Assembly: GCA_965232595.1 (NCBI GenBank)
Contig: OZ246983.1
Coordinates: 558,001-622,000 of the forward strand
DNA: 64,000 bases
Direction: 5' to 3'
Origin: SZUA-309 sp965232595
GTDB taxonomy: Bacteria > Pseudomonadota > Gammaproteobacteria > Pseudomonadales > Azotimanducaceae
The position numbers and the translations under genes were made by a program. Below, one piece after another: positions 26,438 to 33,624 of the stretch. How positions within the stretch are numbered: the stretch's first letter is position 1; the number at the start of each line of letters is the position of its first letter. Under the pieces are notes generated by a model, which saw only the letters and a program-made list of their open reading frames with translations, searched no databases and was not told where the DNA came from.

Positions 26438-26482
26438 TCAGGAGCCAGTGCAATCAGACACCAAAAGCTCCTGAATTTTTTT
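26438..26482 (+). terminator. Orphan terminator-like hairpin next to right island repeat
   Basis: Arms TCAGGAGC and GCTCCTGA (8 bp, perfect) surround a 21-base loop and are followed by ATTTTTTT. The T-run places it as a rightward terminator, yet no rightward gene precedes it for more than 5 kb. It lies 3 bases before repeat B and upstream of the amidohydrolase gene. The long loop weakens the terminator call. Confidence 0.45.
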
Positions 26483-26484
26483 GT

Positions 26485-26532
26485 CGCTCATCCGGGGTGA
26501 TCAGTATAGCCATTTTCGTCGGAGGCTATTGA
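26485..26532. repeat. Island-flanking direct repeat, right copy (B)
   Basis: This copy matches 21631-21678 at 38 of 48 bases in the same orientation. Its internal inverted repeat ATAGCC...GGCTAT is perfect with a 12-base loop. It lies between the start of the six-gene cassette and the divergent amidohydrolase gene, 70 bases before that gene's ATG. Collapse of the two copies would leave the kinase and the amidohydrolase divergent around one copy. Confidence 0.7.
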
Positions 26533-26602
26533 CCGCAGGGAATCGGAAGGCGCTGCCTGCGGCAAGCGCTCGGCGTAGAATCAGGTCCGGGAGGGCAGAA
26601 AC

Positions 26603-28060
26603 ATGCGCATCACTTCACCACGGCTGCTTGCGGCAGCCACACTCATGGCCGTTGCGGCCCACGGATTCGCAGATACGCTCGCCATTGTCGGCGGCCGTGT
26701 CATGGACCCGGAAAGCGGTCTCGACGCCATCCGCCACGTGCTCGTCGAGGACGGCCGGATCATCGACATCAGCGAGTCCGTACCTGACGCCGACCGCACC
26801 ATCGACGCCACCGGCCTGGTGGTGGCGCCCGGCTTCATCGACCTGCACGCGCACGGTCAGGACATCCCCAGCAACCGCTTCCAGGCTGCCGACGGTGTCA
26901 CCACAGCATTGGAACTGGAGATCGGCACCTGGCCAATCCAGCGCTTCTACGAGATGCGCAGAGGCAAGGCGCTCCTGAACTACGGCTCGGCGGTCAGCCA
27001 CGTGGTTGCCCGCCACGCAGCTGTGGAAGGCCGCGAGGACGTCACGAGCGATCTGATGGTCTACTTCCAGAGTGCCTTCGGTACGCCCTCCGCACGTGAG
27101 CCGATATCGGAAGCTGAGCTCAGCTATGCCCTGGAGCTTATGCGGGAAGGCATGCGGCAAGGCGCGCTGGGTTTCGGTTTCGGCATCACCTACACGCCCG
27201 GTGCCGGCCACGAAGAGATTTACCAGGCATTTGCAGCGGCGGCAGAGCTCGAGGCACCGGTGTTCGTGCACATGCGCGGCGCAAACCGGATGGGCGGCGA
27301 CCTGCTGGCGCCCATCCAGGAAGTCATCAGCAACGCGCTCGCCACCGGTGCATCACTGCACATCGTCCATCTCAATTCGAGCACCGACGAATCTGCGAGG
27401 CCTGCACTCGCCATGATCCGCGGCGCCAAAGAGGCCGGCCTCGATATCACCACCGAGTCTTATCCCTACACCGCCGGCTCAACGCTCATACAGAGCGCGC
27501 TCTTCGACAACTGGCAGAGCGACTACGGACGCCTGCAGTGGGCGGCAACGGGCGAGCGCCTGACCAAAGAGACCTTTGAGAAGTACCGTGCTGAAGGCGG
27601 CGGAGTGATCATCCACGGCCGATCGGAAGACACCAACGCATGGCTTGTCAGCCAACCGGACGTCATCGTCGCTTCCGACGGCATTTCTTTTGCCCTGGGT
27701 GCAGCACACCCGCGAGGCGCCGGGACCTACGCCAAGGTGCTCGGCCACTACGTGAGAGAAACCGAAGCCCTGGATCTGATGACGGCTCTAGCAAAGATGA
27801 CGCTGCTGCCGGCGCGTCGACTCGAGGCCATTGCACCGGATATGCAGCGCAAGGGCAGAGTTCAGATCGGCGCCGATGCAGATCTGACGATTTTCGATCC
27901 TGACGAGATCATCGACAAAGCGACGTACCTGGATTCGATGCAGTTCTCAGAAGGTATCGAGCACGTACTGGTGAATGGGGTGGCGATCGTCGCGGAAGGG
28001 AAGATGGTGGAAGATGTGTATCCAGGCCGCCCCATATTCGGACGACTGAAAGAGGACTGA
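26603..28060 (+). CDS. Exported amidohydrolase (N-acyl-D-amino-acid deacylase-like)
   Basis: 485 residues with signal peptide MRITSPRLLAAATLMAVAAHGFA. The amidohydrolase superfamily start is VVAPGFIDLHAHGQD (metal HxH), with later metal/catalytic segments EAPVFVHMRGAN, SLHIVHLNSS, TTESYPYT and VIVASDGISFALGAAHPRGAG. The C-terminal sheet GRVQIGADADLTIFDPDEI is typical of D-aminoacylase and dihydroorotase-like enzymes. It probably deacylates N-acyl-D-amino acids or similar amides outside the cytoplasm. GGGAGGGCAGAAAC precedes the ATG. It is flanked on both sides by accessory DNA. Confidence 0.87.
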   Translation: MRITSPRLLAAATLMAVAAHGFADTLAIVGGRVMDPESGLDAIRHVLVEDGRIIDISESVPDADRTIDATGLVVAPGFIDLHAHGQDIPSNRFQAADGVTTALELEIGTWPIQRFYEMRRGKALLNYGSAVSHVVARHAAVEGREDVTSDLMVYFQSAFGTPSAREPISEAELSYALELMREGMRQGALGFGFGITYTPGAGHEEIYQAFAAAAELEAPVFVHMRGANRMGGDLLAPIQEVISNALATGASLHIVHLNSSTDESARPALAMIRGAKEAGLDITTESYPYTAGSTLIQSALFDNWQSDYGRLQWAATGERLTKETFEKYRAEGGGVIIHGRSEDTNAWLVSQPDVIVASDGISFALGAAHPRGAGTYAKVLGHYVRETEALDLMTALAKMTLLPARRLEAIAPDMQRKGRVQIGADADLTIFDPDEIIDKATYLDSMQFSEGIEHVLVNGVAIVAEGKMVEDVYPGRPIFGRLKED

Positions 28061-28064
28061 GTGC

Positions 28065-28234
28065 GCAGATACCAGGCGTGAAGATCCCATCGCGGAGGGC
28101 GATCGTCCAGTCCATCAGCGCTCGCGTAGGCAAGCGAGCGAGCCAGGTGCACCACGTTTGTCTGCACCGGCTCGCCATCTTCCATGCTGTCGAGCCTGTT
28201 CCAGGTGCCATCGCAAAACCGCTATCCCCTTCAT
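28065..28234 (-). pseudogene. Frameshifted, truncated DUF2235 (Tle1-like hydrolase) remnant
   Basis: GGAGGGA precedes an ATG at 28234 that reads MKGIAV. One base is then missing, because the next frame continues FCDGTWNRLDSMEDGEPVQT and NVVHLARSLAYASADG. The combined reading MKGIAVF-CDGTWN...NVVHLAR is the start of a DUF2235 alpha/beta hydrolase, the family of type VI lipase effector Tle1. The homology stops after about 50 residues, just before the 3' end of the convergent amidohydrolase gene. It lies 16 bases after the OmpA-like gene and was presumably its operon partner. Boundaries are approximate. Confidence 0.68.
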
Positions 28235-28250
28235 GGAAATCTCCCTCCGA

Positions 28251-29174
28251 CTACATCAGAGCCACTTCCACAGTTCTGTTGTAGACCTCGCCGACACCAT
28301 CATCGGTGCGGATCGGGAGTCCGCGCTCTCCGTTTCCGGTCGCATTGACATTCGCTTCGGGACGCTCCGATCGAATGAAACTGGCAACGTTCTGAGCTCG
28401 GCGCTCGCTGAGCAGCTGATTGTCATCCTTGTCGCCTACTCGGTCAGCGAAGCCCGCTACCTGAATCTGCAGATCCTCGTCTGCAGGCAGCGAACGGATC
28501 CAGTCAGTAAGCTCGCTTTGTGCAAGCGTGCCCAGGCGATCTTCTCCAGCGTTGAAGTAGACTCTCACTGGTCCACGCCTCGCGATCCCTGCTTCTGGGC
28601 AATGATCGATCAACGGCGTTTCGACAGCGCCATCACAGCTGGCCTGCAACGTCTCGAGTTCGCCGTTTAAGCTGTCGATTCTAAGATTCGCCGCAAACAA
28701 TCTACTCGGTAGGTCCTCACCTTCCGCGGTGTAGAGATAAAGAGGGGATTCGCCAGCATCTATAGCAGCCGCAACACCTGGAAAGCTGGAGCGGAAATCA
28801 TCGAGTTGCTCGCCAACGTTGCTGCCGATCATACCGAAGCTGGTCAGCGTTCTGTTTACACGAGCAAGGTCTCCGTTTGCGTTCTGAACTTGAGCAAGGA
28901 AGTAATCGCCTTGTACCGGAGCCGCGTCGAAGTCCGATACCACCCGTAGCACATCGGAGAAACTCGAGGAAGGATCACCAGATTCCACGGCCGTAACTGC
29001 TGATAGCACCATCTCTGCCTCGCGGAACTGCGGCGTAACCCAATATGCCCAGAAAAGCACGAGACCCACTCCTAGCAGGATGGGGCCAAACAGGACTACG
29101 TTAAGTAGCAGTCGCATTCGAGAGACAGCTCCCCCTGGATTTTGCTGTGCTGAATCCTCTGACTCGTCACTCAT
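28251..29174 (-). CDS. Membrane-anchored OmpA/MotB-domain protein
   Basis: 307 residues. A cytoplasmic start (MSDESEDSAQQNPGG) is followed by one membrane helix (LLLNVVLFGPILLGVGLVLFW). A helical periplasmic region comes next, then a C-terminal OmpA-like peptidoglycan-binding domain: VAGFADRVGDKDDNQLLSER and RAQNVASFIRSERPEANVNA. No beta-barrel. This MotB- or TssL-like layout anchors an inner-membrane complex to the cell wall. The gene overlaps the upstream two-TM gene by 8 bases and precedes the broken DUF2235 gene. Codon use and GC look lower than in the flanking core genes, by eye. Confidence 0.82.
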   Translation of the reverse strand: MSDESEDSAQQNPGGAVSRMRLLLNVVLFGPILLGVGLVLFWAYWVTPQFREAEMVLSAVTAVESGDPSSSFSDVLRVVSDFDAAPVQGDYFLAQVQNANGDLARVNRTLTSFGMIGSNVGEQLDDFRSSFPGVAAAIDAGESPLYLYTAEGEDLPSRLFAANLRIDSLNGELETLQASCDGAVETPLIDHCPEAGIARRGPVRVYFNAGEDRLGTLAQSELTDWIRSLPADEDLQIQVAGFADRVGDKDDNQLLSERRAQNVASFIRSERPEANVNATGNGERGLPIRTDDGVGEVYNRTVEVALM

Positions 29175-29670
29175 CGCCGCTGTCCTTACCCTTCTCGGAT
29201 GCTCCCATAAGATCTCGAACCCCCTTGAAGCCTTTGAACAGAATGCTGGTTAAATAGATCTGATAGAGTGCCTCGCAATACTTGATCAGGATCTCGTAGG
29301 CGTCTCTCAGCTGGCCTGTGATTACTGGTGTGGGTGCCGGCTCAGCACCCATCTTCTCTTCAAGTTCTGACATCTGCGCCACCCTAGGCGCGATCTTGCC
29401 GATCCTCTCGCTCAAGAAGACGTGCAAAGGTATCAGCACGTAAGGGCAGTAGAGAATCAGAACAACAAACGCCGTCATCAAAACACCCTGCACAGGCTGC
29501 GGAAGCCCAACGAGCGGAATGGGAAGAAGTAGAAGACCGCAGAAAAGCAGCGCGGCAGGTGCGTAGATCAACGGGATATGGCGCCGAATACGTCTGTCGC
29601 TATCTACATAACCCGAGTAGATCTGCGAGTGCTTGACGTGACGGAGAACGCCGGAAGACCGCTCAGCCAT
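29167..29670 (-). CDS. Two-transmembrane-helix protein of unknown function
   Basis: 167 residues. Two adjacent hydrophobic segments, LIYAPAALLFCGLLLLPIPL and GVLMTAFVVLILYCPYVLIP, are joined by a short turn; the basic N-terminus (SDRRIRRHIP) suggests both ends are cytoplasmic. The C-terminal part is helical (LRDAYEILIKYCEALYQIYL). Family not recognised. Its ATG shares one base with the upstream TAA, and it overlaps the OmpA-like gene by 8 bases, so the three genes are tightly coupled and their products probably form a membrane complex. Confidence 0.7.
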   Translation of the reverse strand: MAERSSGVLRHVKHSQIYSGYVDSDRRIRRHIPLIYAPAALLFCGLLLLPIPLVGLPQPVQGVLMTAFVVLILYCPYVLIPLHVFLSERIGKIAPRVAQMSELEEKMGAEPAPTPVITGQLRDAYEILIKYCEALYQIYLTSILFKGFKGVRDLMGASEKGKDSGDE

Positions 29671-30002
29671 TAACTGAACAGCCTCGTATCTTCTGACCCT
29701 GGCTTAAACGCACATGACAGGGTTGGGTTAGGAGATGCAAGATCGAAATCGAGATCTCTGAACAGAGCCATCAACGCGGCCATCCGCCAGTCGAGATTTC
29801 CGCGATTGTCTATGAGTGGACGGATCATCATTCTCCTGAAGAACTTTTCCTGCAGCTCCGTCCGGACGGTCTCGAGCGCCTTAATCGGGTCATCGAAAAT
29901 CGTCTTGACGGCATCCGTGAGATCGACTGGCAATCCGAGGCCTTTGACCAGGCTGAACAGATCAATCTCCCTGGAACCAAGGCGAATCGCTAGATCAGAC
30001 AC
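29670..30002 (-). CDS. Unknown protein, first gene of OmpA-like/DUF2235 operon
   Basis: 110 residues from the GTG at 30002, preceded by GGAGGAG with 6-base spacing. The frame stays open to 30131, but the extra residues are Arg-rich, lack a good ribosome-binding site and would leave only 5 bases to the divergent ORF. The protein reads SDLAIRLGSREIDLFSLVKG, then a charged helical part (LETVRTELQEKFFRR) and no membrane segment. Family not recognised. It is the cytoplasmic member of the operon and overlaps the next start by one base. Confidence 0.55.
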   Translation of the reverse strand: MSDLAIRLGSREIDLFSLVKGLGLPVDLTDAVKTIFDDPIKALETVRTELQEKFFRRMMIRPLIDNRGNLDWRMAALMALFRDLDFDLASPNPTLSCAFKPGSEDTRLFS

Positions 30003-30136
30003 GCCTATCTCCTCCACTCTGCCAACAATCAGTCTACGGCGAGATCTCCTAAAATCGTAGTGTAGTTTTGCACGAACACGGGGCCGTGATCGAAGGACAG
30101 TGAGAAACGAATCCGGACATGTACGGAGCATCAGCT

Positions 30137-30283
30137 ATGAAGACCATACTCATTTCTGGTGCCCTGCTACTCCTGCTAGTCGAGCGCAGACAGGCCTACC
30201 CAGTCCATCCGGTCGGATATTCAGAGGTTCGTTTTATCATTGGCCGAACGCAATCCATATCTGAAGAAAGGAATCAGACGTGA
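30137..30283 (+). CDS. Possible 48-residue small protein coupled to GIY-YIG gene
   Basis: An ATG at 30137 (GGAG 8 bases upstream) opens a frame for MKTILISGALLLLLVERRQA and further residues, ending at TGA 30281-30283. The stop overlaps the GTG start of the GIY-YIG gene in the form GTGA, the classic coupled arrangement. The N-terminus is hydrophobic like a short membrane or signal segment. It may be a leader peptide, a small toxin-like protein, or chance; it falls in the divergent promoter region. Confidence 0.35.
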   Translation: MKTILISGALLLLLVERRQAYPVHPVGYSEVRFIIGRTQSISEERNQT

Positions 30284-30759
30284 CTAGCTCCAAAAGAGAA
30301 TTCGACGACACCATTGCAGAGCTCCATCTCAAGTACGATGAACTTCTGATCCAACCTTCCGCCAAGATCTCCGAAATCTCACAATCCACAACGGGATCAG
30401 GGATCTACCTGTTCACCGACCCGAATGACAACGACTCGTACGTTTACGTCGGTCGGGCCAGCAGCTTTGGAAAGCGGCTAAAGAATCACATCCGGAACAA
30501 TCACAATCAGGCCTCATTCGCCTTTAAGGTCGCGAGAAAGAAGACTGGCATCCAGCCCACTTACCAAAAGAAAGGATCTCGCCAAGACCTTCTCGACAAC
30601 AACCCAAAGTTTCGCCGAGAATTCGAGGACGCAATCAAGTGGATCAAGACGCTGGACGTAAGAAGAATCGAGGAACCGGATCCGATTCGACAGGCGTTGC
30701 TGGAGATCTTGGTAGCTGTTCGGACGGGTGCGACCTACAACGATTTCCACACTTCGTAG
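30280..30759 (+). CDS. GIY-YIG nuclease-fold protein
   Basis: 159 residues from GTG, with AAAGGA 8 bases upstream. The signature is split as GIYLFT (41-46) and YVYVGRASSFGKRLKNHIRN (54-72): the two tyrosine-containing strands, the GR dipeptide and the conserved arginine helix. EEPDPIRQALLEILVA near the C-terminus may give the metal-binding glutamate. GIY-YIG domains cut DNA in repair, homing and restriction/defence. No extra domain is present. It lies in the accessory patch next to tRNA-Asn, opposite to the OmpA-like operon. Confidence 0.78.
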   Translation: MTSSKREFDDTIAELHLKYDELLIQPSAKISEISQSTTGSGIYLFTDPNDNDSYVYVGRASSFGKRLKNHIRNNHNQASFAFKVARKKTGIQPTYQKKGSRQDLLDNNPKFRREFEDAIKWIKTLDVRRIEEPDPIRQALLEILVAVRTGATYNDFHTS

Positions 30760-30855
30760 GCATCCTCTCGCCACCCTGCAATGGGAGCGTAGCGTTACGA
30801 ATCACTCGCAGTAGCTTCCAGCTAGCGAACACTGACCAGGGAGACTTCTAGAATG

Positions 30856-30931
30856 TGGCTCCGCCTGCTGGGCTCGAACCAGCGACCCGCTGATTAACAG
30901 TCAGCTGCTCTACCAACTGAGCTAAGGCGGA
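30856..30931 (-). tRNA. tRNA-Asn (GTT)
   Basis: 76 bases including an encoded CCA. Acceptor arms TCCGCCT and AGGCGGA pair fully; the D-arm AGCTCAGTTGGTAGAGC, anticodon loop with GTT (CTGTTAA) and T-loop GGTTCGAGCC are canonical. The gene's 3' end faces the 28-30.8 kb accessory patch, the side on which tRNA-targeting integrases usually insert. I did not find a second copy of the tRNA 3' end. Confidence 0.97.
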
Positions 30932-31047
30932 AGAGGGTCTCGTTCAGGGGTCTTCTGAACGGCTGCCAGGGCCTCGACCGAGGCAGGAGGCGTAGTTTAC
31001 TGCCGAACTTGGCAATATCAAGCGGCTTCCGCCCCCCGAAAAGCCCC

Positions 31048-31482
31048 CTAGACGGGCTCCGCCAGAAAAACCGGGATCTTCCGGCTGGTCTTGGCCTGGT
31101 AGTCGTTGTAGGGCGGGTAGGTCTCGGCGCTGAGGTCCCAGAGCCGGCTGCGCTCGGCCTCATCTTCCACCTCGCGCACCCGCATCTCGAACACTTCCGT
31201 GGCGTCGCGGATCTGCACGTCCGGGTTGGCTCTCAGGTTGTACACCCAGGCCGGATTCTGCGGCTGGCCGCCCATGGAGCCGATCAGCACGTAGGCGTCG
31301 TCCACCTTCACCCGCATCAGAGGGATCTTGCGGATACCGCCGGTGGATTTACCGGTGTGGGTGACGATGATGCAGGGCATGCCGGTCTCGAGCAGCGTGG
31401 TGCCTTTGGTGCCGCCGCTGCCTTCGTAGACTTCGACCTGCTTGCGCACCCAGTCGATGCTGGGTGGGATGTATTCAGCCAT
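31048..31482 (-). CDS. Deazaflavin (F420)-type nitroreductase family protein
   Basis: 144 residues from the ATG at 31482, with AAGGAGG 6 bases upstream. The split-barrel features GMPCIIVTHTGKSTGGIRK and VLIGSMGGQPQNPAWVYNL match the Ddn/DUF385 family, which uses reduced coenzyme F420 (or sometimes flavin or heme) to reduce nitro- or quinone-like compounds. Length is typical. Together with the LLM-type protein at 58943-59926 it hints at F420 use. It is followed by nothing on its strand and lies 61 bases downstream of the GST gene. Confidence 0.85.
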   Translation of the reverse strand: MAEYIPPSIDWVRKQVEVYEGSGGTKGTTLLETGMPCIIVTHTGKSTGGIRKIPLMRVKVDDAYVLIGSMGGQPQNPAWVYNLRANPDVQIRDATEVFEMRVREVEDEAERSRLWDLSAETYPPYNDYQAKTSRKIPVFLAEPV

Positions 31483-31543
31483 GGTTGTCCTCCTTGTCCT
31501 GACTGAAGCATACAAGCATTGGCGGGTCGACGGGATGTACGAG

Positions 31544-32185
31544 CTAAGCTGCAGCCGCCGCTCCCATCACCAGCGCCAGCTCGCCCGCCACCACCGGTCG
31601 CTCCGAAACCCTTCCATACCAGGCCTGGAGGCCACCGCGACCGCCGAGGTCCACGCCCAGCGTCTGGCCGAATGTGAGACACAGCCACGTGGCGATGTCC
31701 GCCAGCGTGTAGTCGCCGCAGAGATGCTGTTTGCCCGCAAGTTGCGCCTCCAGGGCATCGAGATAGCCCGAGAAGGCCGTCATCGCTTCCGCCACCACAG
31801 CCTCATCCCTGCCCTCGCCGCCAGGCTTCATGAACATCTCGGCGATCAGGGTGGTGATGTGCGTGGCCATGAAGTAGTCCGCCCGGTCTTCCCACATCCG
31901 GCAGGCCGCGCGACCAGCAGGATCTGCTGGCATCAGCGGCACCTCGGGATAGGCATCCTCCAGATACTCGTTGATCACCGTGGAATCGACGATCGCCAGG
32001 CCCTGATCCTCCAGAACCGGCACTTCACCTTTCGGGCTCACATCCAGAAACGCCTGGGGCTTCGGGCCCCAGAGGTTGGCGCGGCTCCAGGGGATCTCGG
32101 CGATCTCCGCTTCGATGCCCTTCTCTGCCAGCGCGATCCGCACCTTTGCGGAGAACGGGCTCAAGGTTCCAGACCACAGTTTCAT
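31544..32185 (-). CDS. Glutathione S-transferase family protein
   Basis: 213 residues. The thioredoxin-like N-terminal domain has LWSGTLSPFSAKVRIALAEK (the Ser/Cys position of the active site), the cis-proline motif GEVPVLED and the glutathione-binding DSTVINEYLED. The helical C-terminal domain contains the N-capping box GDYTLADIATWL. It should conjugate or isomerise with glutathione. A GST next to aromatic-catabolism genes would fit detoxification or maleylacetoacetate-type isomerisation, but this is inference. Confidence 0.88.
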   Translation of the reverse strand: MKLWSGTLSPFSAKVRIALAEKGIEAEIAEIPWSRANLWGPKPQAFLDVSPKGEVPVLEDQGLAIVDSTVINEYLEDAYPEVPLMPADPAGRAACRMWEDRADYFMATHITTLIAEMFMKPGGEGRDEAVVAEAMTAFSGYLDALEAQLAGKQHLCGDYTLADIATWLCLTFGQTLGVDLGGRGGLQAWYGRVSERPVVAGELALVMGAAAAA

Positions 32186-32259
32186 ATCTGCGCCTCCATC
32201 AGTTGATGGCGCCAGATTAGCGAAGCAGAGAGGCGAACCAACTACCTTTCAGGTAATGA

Positions 32260-33624
32260 TCAGATCATGAACCCGATCGGCGCCATCCCGGATCCCGTGT
32301 CGTAGAACCGGCCGATGTTCGGCAGCACGAAGCCGAGATCCCCTGCCCCCACGCCATACCACATGGCCAGCTCCGCATAGAGCTCGTCCACGCTGGTGGT
32401 CGGGATGAAGCGGCCGCGGCCCACGTCCAGCGGGTTGCCCGGATCAATCTCCGGGTAGGCGCCGTAGACGTCGCCGCCGTTCACCGCGCCACCCATCACC
32501 AGGCTGTTGCCGCCCCAGCCGTGGTCCGAGCCCCTGCCGTTCGAGGTGAGGGTGCGGCCGAAGTCGGAGATGGTGAAGGTGGTGACCCTATCGAGCACGC
32601 CGAGCTCGGTGAGGGCGGAGTGGAACTCGGCGAAGCCCTTGCTGACGATCGGCAGCATCGCCTCCTGCTGCGGGATCACGTCGTCGTGATGGTCCCAGCC
32701 GCCGAAGGTGATGAAGAACGTCTGCTTCGGCGCGTTCAGCTGGTCGGAGACGCTGATGATGCGCGCGATCTGCTCAAGCGCCTGGGAGAGCCCACTGGCG
32801 GAGAAGGAGGTGCTGAAGGTCTGCGCGCTGGCCAGCGCGTCCTCCACCAGCTGCGCCGCGTCGATGGAGCTTCTGAGCGAGGCTGCATAGGTGCGCCGGA
32901 ACGGATCGTCGTAGTCGGCGGCGAGCATGGTGTTCATCGCGGTGGTGAACACGTCGCTGCCATCGTCATCGGTCTCGTAGCCCGCCACCTGACGAGCGCC
33001 ATCGGCTGAATCCACGGCGTAACTGCTGACGGTTGCACCGGTCTGGAAGACGTTGGTGCCGGACAGCGTGATGTTCATGGAGATCGGGCTGGTCGGCAGC
33101 GTCGGCTGCAGCACGTCTGCCATGCGGCCGCCGACGCCGGTGGCGATGCGCGCATCCGGCACGGATGTCTGCCACTGGGCAATCTGATCCGCGTGGGAGA
33201 AGAGGCCGAGCGGCAGGCGGACGGTGCCGGCATCGTAGCTGGCTCGATCCGTCGGCTCGGCGAGGGAGCCGATGTTGGAGATGAACGCCAGGTCGCCGGA
33301 ATCGAAGAGATCGCGGATCTCTGCCATGCCGGGGTGCACGGCCATCTGCCGGCTGTCGGGGCCCAGGTAGTTGAGCGGCAGCACGTCGTTGCGATCGAGC
33401 GCCAGGTCGGAGCGCATCGCCGCGTAGGCATCGTATCGAGCCTGATCGTAGGGCAGCAGCATGTTGAACGAATCGGCGCCGCCGGCGAGCAGGATGCACA
33501 CCAGCGCCTGGTAATCAGCCGCTGGTGCGGCCTGGGCGACCCGGGCGAAGGAGCCGAGCTGTGTCGCGGCCAGCACGGAAACACCGGCGTGGCCGAGGAA
33601 TTGTCTGCGTGACCAGTTGTTCAT
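32260..33624 (-). CDS. DUF1501 family protein, Tat-exported
   Basis: 454 residues with a twin-arginine signal (SRRQFLGHAGVSVLA). The body has CILLAGGADSFNMLLPYDQ, a central region with FITFGGWDHHDD and TISDFGRTLTSNGRGSDHGW, features of DUF1501, which is distantly related to sulfatases/alkaline phosphatases. The paired DUF1800 gene overlaps by 4 bases (ATGA). Such pairs are common in marine and planctomycete genomes, but their role is not established. It is the last gene of the ECF sigma-factor operon. Confidence 0.88.
   Translation of the reverse strand: MNNWSRRQFLGHAGVSVLAATQLGSFARVAQAAPAADYQALVCILLAGGADSFNMLLPYDQARYDAYAAMRSDLALDRNDVLPLNYLGPDSRQMAVHPGMAEIRDLFDSGDLAFISNIGSLAEPTDRASYDAGTVRLPLGLFSHADQIAQWQTSVPDARIATGVGGRMADVLQPTLPTSPISMNITLSGTNVFQTGATVSSYAVDSADGARQVAGYETDDDGSDVFTTAMNTMLAADYDDPFRRTYAASLRSSIDAAQLVEDALASAQTFSTSFSASGLSQALEQIARIISVSDQLNAPKQTFFITFGGWDHHDDVIPQQEAMLPIVSKGFAEFHSALTELGVLDRVTTFTISDFGRTLTSNGRGSDHGWGGNSLVMGGAVNGGDVYGAYPEIDPGNPLDVGRGRFIPTTSVDELYAELAMWYGVGAGDLGFVLPNIGRFYDTGSGMAPIGFMI

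Noticed and set aside
27862..28185. 107-codon leftward ORF as an intact gene
   Set aside because: Its first part continues the broken DUF2235 reading and the rest is antisense to the amidohydrolase gene, so it is a remnant rather than a gene.
30003..30131. N-terminal extension of the first gene of the OmpA-like operon
   Set aside because: Arg-rich residues, no good ribosome-binding site, and a far better GGAGGAG-GTG start at 30002.
21621..30931. Intact prophage or integrative element with integrase
   Set aside because: No integrase, transposase, capsid, portal or terminase gene is visible; only att-like repeats and unknown genes.
30856..30931. tRNA 3'-end duplication marking the far end of an island
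   Set aside because: I looked for the tRNA 3'-end sequence near 28061 and in the patch and did not find a second copy.
31048..31515. Start of the F420-type reductase at 31515
   Set aside because: AAGGAGG lies 6 bases before the ATG at 31482, and the extra 11 residues do not match the family's N-terminus.
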